Below are positions 60,882-64,000 of a stretch of 64,000 nt of DNA, piece after piece. The position numbers and the translations under genes are program-made. Each line of letters begins with the position of its first letter. Position 1 is the stretch's first letter. Below the pieces are notes generated by a model. The model had not been told where the DNA came from, searched no databases, and saw nothing but the letters and a program-made list of their open reading frames with translations. Origin of the DNA: Spirosoma terrae (GTDB lineage: Bacteria > Bacteroidota > Bacteroidia > Cytophagales > Spirosomataceae); NCBI RefSeq assembly GCF_010435915.1, contig NZ_JAAFZH010000002.1:620001-684000 (forward strand). The letters run 5' to 3'.

Positions 60882-61310
60882 AATGAGTAAATAATAAGGC
60901 TATAACTTGAGTAATACGGCTTAATATACTATTTTTTCTTGAATAGATATAAACGTAGTCCGGTATAAAAGCTGCGGTCTTTCTAATTAATAGACAGATT
61001 TTAGAGGGAATTGGTTAGACGGTAGCTTTACCGTAAAGTCAGTACGCACTTTGCCATTAAGACGGCTGTTGAGTCGTAATTCCCTTTAGATTAGGCATAT
61101 TACAACCCCGCAAATAATAATTGATTGAGGTGTTTTACTGGAAAAAAGGCAGTGCTAGAGGCATCCTAACTCGATTTTCGCTAAAAAGAAAGGTCGTTCA
61201 TAAACAAAGCCGGGCTTGTTTATGAAAAAGCCCGATATTTGCCCCTCCAAAACTATACTGATGGCGGACAGGCCAATCAATGGGGTCGAGCGTCCGGCGT
61301 CCAATGTCTA
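60882..61310. other. argG leader region with overlapping hairpins
   Basis: The 429-base gap holds no gene I can support (the in-frame extension from 61239 to argG has no conserved content). Two mutually exclusive hairpins lie at 61197-61226 and 61211-61234. Confidence 0.5.
61197..61234 (+). promoter_or_regulatory. Possible attenuator of argG
   Basis: Hairpin 1: TTCATAAACAAAGCC (61197-61211) with 61213-61226, one bulge. Hairpin 2: CGGGCTT (61211-61217) with AAGCCCG (61228-61234). They share bases, so only one can form. This is the layout of a leader switch, though no T run follows. Confidence 0.35.
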
Positions 61311-62525
61311 ATGTCGAAGAAAAAAGTAGTTCTTGCCTTTAGCGGAGGACTTGATACCTCCTTTTGTGTTAAATATCTGTCTGAAGACCGGGACATGGAA
61401 GTCCATTCTGTGTTGGTCGATACGGGCGGCTTTTCCGATGCTGAAATTAAAGCGATTGAGGAACGGGCTTATTCATTAGGCGTTAAATCGCACGTAACGA
61501 TTTCAAAAACAGATGATTACTATCAGCAATGCCTGAAGTTTCTGGTCTATGGTAACGTATTGAAAAATAATACGTACCCACTGAGCGTCAGTGCAGAACG
61601 GATTTTTCAGGCCATAGCTGCTGCCGAATATGCCCGTCAGATCGGCGCTAATGCCATTGCGCATGGTTCTACAGGAGCTGGTAATGACCAAGTTCGGTTC
61701 GATATGGCGTTCCGGATCATCATTCCTGATGCGGAGATCATTACGCCAATCCGTGACCTACGCCTGTCGCGTGAGGCTGAAATTGAGTATCTGAAATCAA
61801 AAGGTGTCGTTCAGGAATGGCACAAAGCAGCTTACTCCATCAACAAAGGGTTGTGGGGAACGTCAGTCGGTGGTAAAGAAACACTGACTTCCGACCAGTT
61901 TTTGCCCGAATCAGCCTGGCCAACGCAAGTGACAAAAACGGAGCCAGAAACGATTACGCTGACGTTTAAACACGGCGAAATTAAGGGTATTTCTGGCGCT
62001 ACGTTCGGCGACGAAACGTATGATAACCCCGTTGATGCTATTCGGAAGTTAACCGAACTGGCCGGACCCTTTGGCATTGGTCGGGACATTCACGTCGGCG
62101 ATACTATTATTGGTATTAAAGGACGGGTTGGTTTTGAAGCACCGGCTCCGTTGATTCTGATCAAAGCCCACCATACACTCGAAAAACACGTACTGGGCAA
62201 ATGGCAGATGTACTGGAAAGAGCAATTGGCTAACTGGTACGGTACTATGTTGCACGAAGGCCAGTTTATGGATCCTGTGATGCGGAATATCGAAACCTTC
62301 CTGAGCGATACGCAGGGACACGTAACGGGTAAAGTACACGTACACCTGGCACCGTATCGTTTCCAGGTGTTGGGAATCGAATCTGATTATGACCTGATGT
62401 CGTCGGCATTTGGCAGCTACGGCGAAATGAACAACGCCTGGACGGGCGATGACGTACGGGGCTTCTCGAAAGTGGCCTCGAACCAGGTGATGATTTACGA
62501 AAAAATCCGTGAACATAATTCTTGA
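61311..62525 (+). CDS. argG: Argininosuccinate synthase
   Basis: 404 residues from the ATG at 61311 (MSKKKVVLAFSGGLDTSFCVKYL). The frame continues up to 61239 but the added 24 residues are not conserved. The ATP-pyrophosphatase motif AFSGGLDTS is at 9-17, followed by AHGSTGAGNDQVRFD and ITPIRDL. The enzyme joins citrulline and aspartate in arginine synthesis, in the cytosol. The last 17 bases overlap the start of a glycosyltransferase gene, and argC follows, so this is an arginine operon interrupted by a glycosyltransferase. Confidence 0.95.
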   Translation: MSKKKVVLAFSGGLDTSFCVKYLSEDRDMEVHSVLVDTGGFSDAEIKAIEERAYSLGVKSHVTISKTDDYYQQCLKFLVYGNVLKNNTYPLSVSAERIFQAIAAAEYARQIGANAIAHGSTGAGNDQVRFDMAFRIIIPDAEIITPIRDLRLSREAEIEYLKSKGVVQEWHKAAYSINKGLWGTSVGGKETLTSDQFLPESAWPTQVTKTEPETITLTFKHGEIKGISGATFGDETYDNPVDAIRKLTELAGPFGIGRDIHVGDTIIGIKGRVGFEAPAPLILIKAHHTLEKHVLGKWQMYWKEQLANWYGTMLHEGQFMDPVMRNIETFLSDTQGHVTGKVHVHLAPYRFQVLGIESDYDLMSSAFGSYGEMNNAWTGDDVRGFSKVASNQVMIYEKIREHNS

Positions 62526-63771
62526 CGCTAGTCCGCTTGGTATCGGATTTTATCACCGACAGGCTCGGACGGGCATCAGCCGCGTTGTAGAACAGTTAGT
62601 AGCTGGTCTACAACGGGCTGATGACGTTACGTTGCTGTTGGCTGCTCCAACCCATCTGACCGAGACAATGCGTTACGCCGAAGTCGCTTTCGGTCCGCAA
62701 GTTCCTGCGTTTGCCAATCCGTCAACGGAGCAAAGATGGGCGCATGTTGAGAATAGTTTATTGAAGCCTTTTTCGCCAGTTGGAAAGCCGTCGAAACTAC
62801 TTCGGCGTATCGCTTACGAGGCTCGGTTGAGACTGGGAAAAGAGACGTCTCGTTTTGAGACCGATCATTTGCCCGCCAACGCTCTTTATCATGCTACTTT
62901 TTTCCCGGCTCCGGATGATATCCGCAAAAGCAGGAAAATGCCGTTACTGCAGAGTATTCATGATTTGATTCCGATTCGGCATCCAGAGTGGTTCACATCG
63001 GGCGAACAAACGGTAAAGCAGGTGCTGGCGACATTGCCCGCTAATGCGTGGGTAACAACGGTATCGCAGGCAACGAAAGATGACTTCTGCGATCATACGG
63101 GCTTCGATCCTGCTCGGGTAGTACCTATTTTGCTAGCGGCTTCTCCTGATTTATTTTATTCTGGGGCTGATGAGGCTCAAATCCGTACTATTCGACAGAA
63201 GCTGGGCATTGGTGAGCAACCGTATCTGTTGAGCCTGGCAACGCTGGAGCCGCGAAAAAATATTGCCCATCTTATCCGTTCATTTGGAAGACTGGTTGAT
63301 GGAGGAGAGTTGCCTGCCGACATACGGCTGGTATTGGTTGGAACAAAAGGCTGGAAGTTTGATGAGATTATGGCGGAGGCCAGCAAAAATCCAGCCTTGG
63401 CGTCGAGGCTGCATTTTACGGGCTTTGTTCAGGACGAGGATTTGGCACCCCTGTATAATGGCGCTTTAGCCTTTGTATACCCATCGCTATATGAGGGCTT
63501 TGGGTTGCCTCCGTTAGAAGCGATGCAGTGTGGTTTGCCCGTCATTACGTCAGATATTCCGGCAATTACTGAAGTAGTTGGCGAAGCGGCTATTCGGGTA
63601 GCGCCGACAGATTCAGATGCGCTTTGTGAAGCTATTCTTAAGCTAGTAGCCTCACCATCGTTACGGAATGAACTGTCCGCAAAAGGTATAAATCGGGCAG
63701 CGATGTTTTCGTGGGACAAATTTACGTCGGAACATGTTGCTCTCTATAAACGCATCATTGAATTAGTTTGA
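62509..63771 (+). CDS. GT4-family glycosyltransferase within the arg operon
   Basis: 420 residues from a GTG at 62509 inside the end of argG (17-base overlap), which strongly supports coupling. GT-B features: MNIILDASPLGIGFYHRQARTGISRVVEQL, LQSIHDLIPIRHPEWF, LLSLATLEPRKNIAHLIRSF and the donor-site segment YPSLYEGFGLPPLEAMQCGLPVITSDIPAITEV with the E-x7-E pair. It probably extends a surface polysaccharide. Donor and acceptor are unknown, and it has no evident link to arginine synthesis, so its position is puzzling. Confidence 0.88.
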   Translation: MNIILDASPLGIGFYHRQARTGISRVVEQLVAGLQRADDVTLLLAAPTHLTETMRYAEVAFGPQVPAFANPSTEQRWAHVENSLLKPFSPVGKPSKLLRRIAYEARLRLGKETSRFETDHLPANALYHATFFPAPDDIRKSRKMPLLQSIHDLIPIRHPEWFTSGEQTVKQVLATLPANAWVTTVSQATKDDFCDHTGFDPARVVPILLAASPDLFYSGADEAQIRTIRQKLGIGEQPYLLSLATLEPRKNIAHLIRSFGRLVDGGELPADIRLVLVGTKGWKFDEIMAEASKNPALASRLHFTGFVQDEDLAPLYNGALAFVYPSLYEGFGLPPLEAMQCGLPVITSDIPAITEVVGEAAIRVAPTDSDALCEAILKLVASPSLRNELSAKGINRAAMFSWDKFTSEHVALYKRIIELV

Positions 63772-63810
63772 AATGCGGGCCTGTTGGAAATACGGTAGCC
63801 CAGATAAAGT

Positions 63811-64000
63811 ATGAAACTGAACGTTGGTATCATTGGCGGAGCGGGCTATACGGGTGGCGAACTGCTTCGAATTCTCATTAATCACCCTTTTGTAGACATT
63901 GCTTTTACCCACAGCAAGAGTCAGGCCGGAAAACCAGTCTGGACAACACACACCGATTTGCTGGGCGATACCGATCTGACGTTCTCTGGCGATGAAATTG
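63811..64000 (+). CDS. argC: N-acetyl-gamma-glutamyl-phosphate reductase, 5' part only
   Basis: The first 63 residues are present and the frame runs off the right edge. The sequence MKLNVGIIGGAGYTGGELLRIL is the Rossmann NADP-binding start of ArgC, followed by HPFVDIAFTHSKSQAGKPV, which matches the family. The enzyme reduces N-acetylglutamyl phosphate in arginine synthesis. It lies 39 bases downstream of the glycosyltransferase gene, on the same strand as argG. Confidence 0.92.
   Translation, partial: MKLNVGIIGGAGYTGGELLRILINHPFVDIAFTHSKSQAGKPVWTTHTDLLGDTDLTFSGDEI

Noticed and set aside
1..64000. tRNA, rRNA, transposase, integrase or phage genes
   Set aside because: None was recognised on either strand. 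A covariance-model search would be needed to exclude a small structured RNA.

Overview
The window looks like the chromosome of a Bacteroidota species in the Cytophagales, most like Spirosoma or a close relative. This is inferred from gene content: a SusC/SusD pair, DUF6807, DUF1080, DUF4286 and DUF2975 proteins, a small histone-H1-like protein, a Bacteroidota-type serine palmitoyltransferase-like enzyme, and promoters of the TTTG / TAnnTTTG type. No rRNA, tRNA, CRISPR array, transposase or phage gene was recognised.

Layout. 1-6.3 kb: the start of aat (runs off the left edge), a lipoprotein, a DUF6807 protein, a DJ-1/PfpI protein, and divergent rfbC and pyrF. 6.4-11.3 kb: a 1430-residue secreted protein joining an OB-like domain, a nuclease-like fold, head-type repeats and a C-terminal chaperone-like region, then a WYL-like protein. 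11.6-15.5 kb: a GT4 glycosyltransferase and a GH130 enzyme. 16-20.8 kb: susD and susC, preceded by 1.5 kb of AT-rich DNA without genes. 22.2-28.7 kb: two disordered proteins, a GT39 enzyme, a sugar-dehydrogenase-like propeller with a cupredoxin protein, and meaB. 29-41.4 kb: housekeeping and metabolic genes (yceI, ispD, queA, accC, an SPT-like enzyme, histone-H1-like) mixed with small regulatory genes and a frameshifted DUF1772 gene. 41.4-44.6 kb: MaoC hydratase, acyltransferase, SDR reductase.

The most striking region is 44.6-55.5 kb, all on the minus strand. In transcription order it encodes an FHA protein, a 27-residue membrane peptide, a PP2C phosphatase with a membrane anchor and outer domain, two paralogous membrane Ser/Thr kinases, a 1326-residue single chain joining a SEDS glycosyltransferase (RodA/FtsW type) to a class B penicillin-binding protein, and a second FHA protein. 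The gene set matches the mycobacterial fhaA-fhaB-pstP-rodA-pbpA-pknA-pknB operon, but in a Bacteroidota context and with rodA and pbpA fused. I infer a phospho-signalling module that controls a dedicated peptidoglycan synthase. Three different inverted-repeat elements sit in gaps of the cluster.

55.8-64 kb: a DUF2975 protein with its HTH regulator, a 37-residue membrane protein coupled to a lipid kinase, a CPA2 antiporter with a universal-stress-like tail, a lipoprotein, and argG, a GT4 glycosyltransferase and argC (runs off the right edge) in one apparent operon.

Coordinates and motifs were read by eye. Family names rest on motif recognition, not on database searches.
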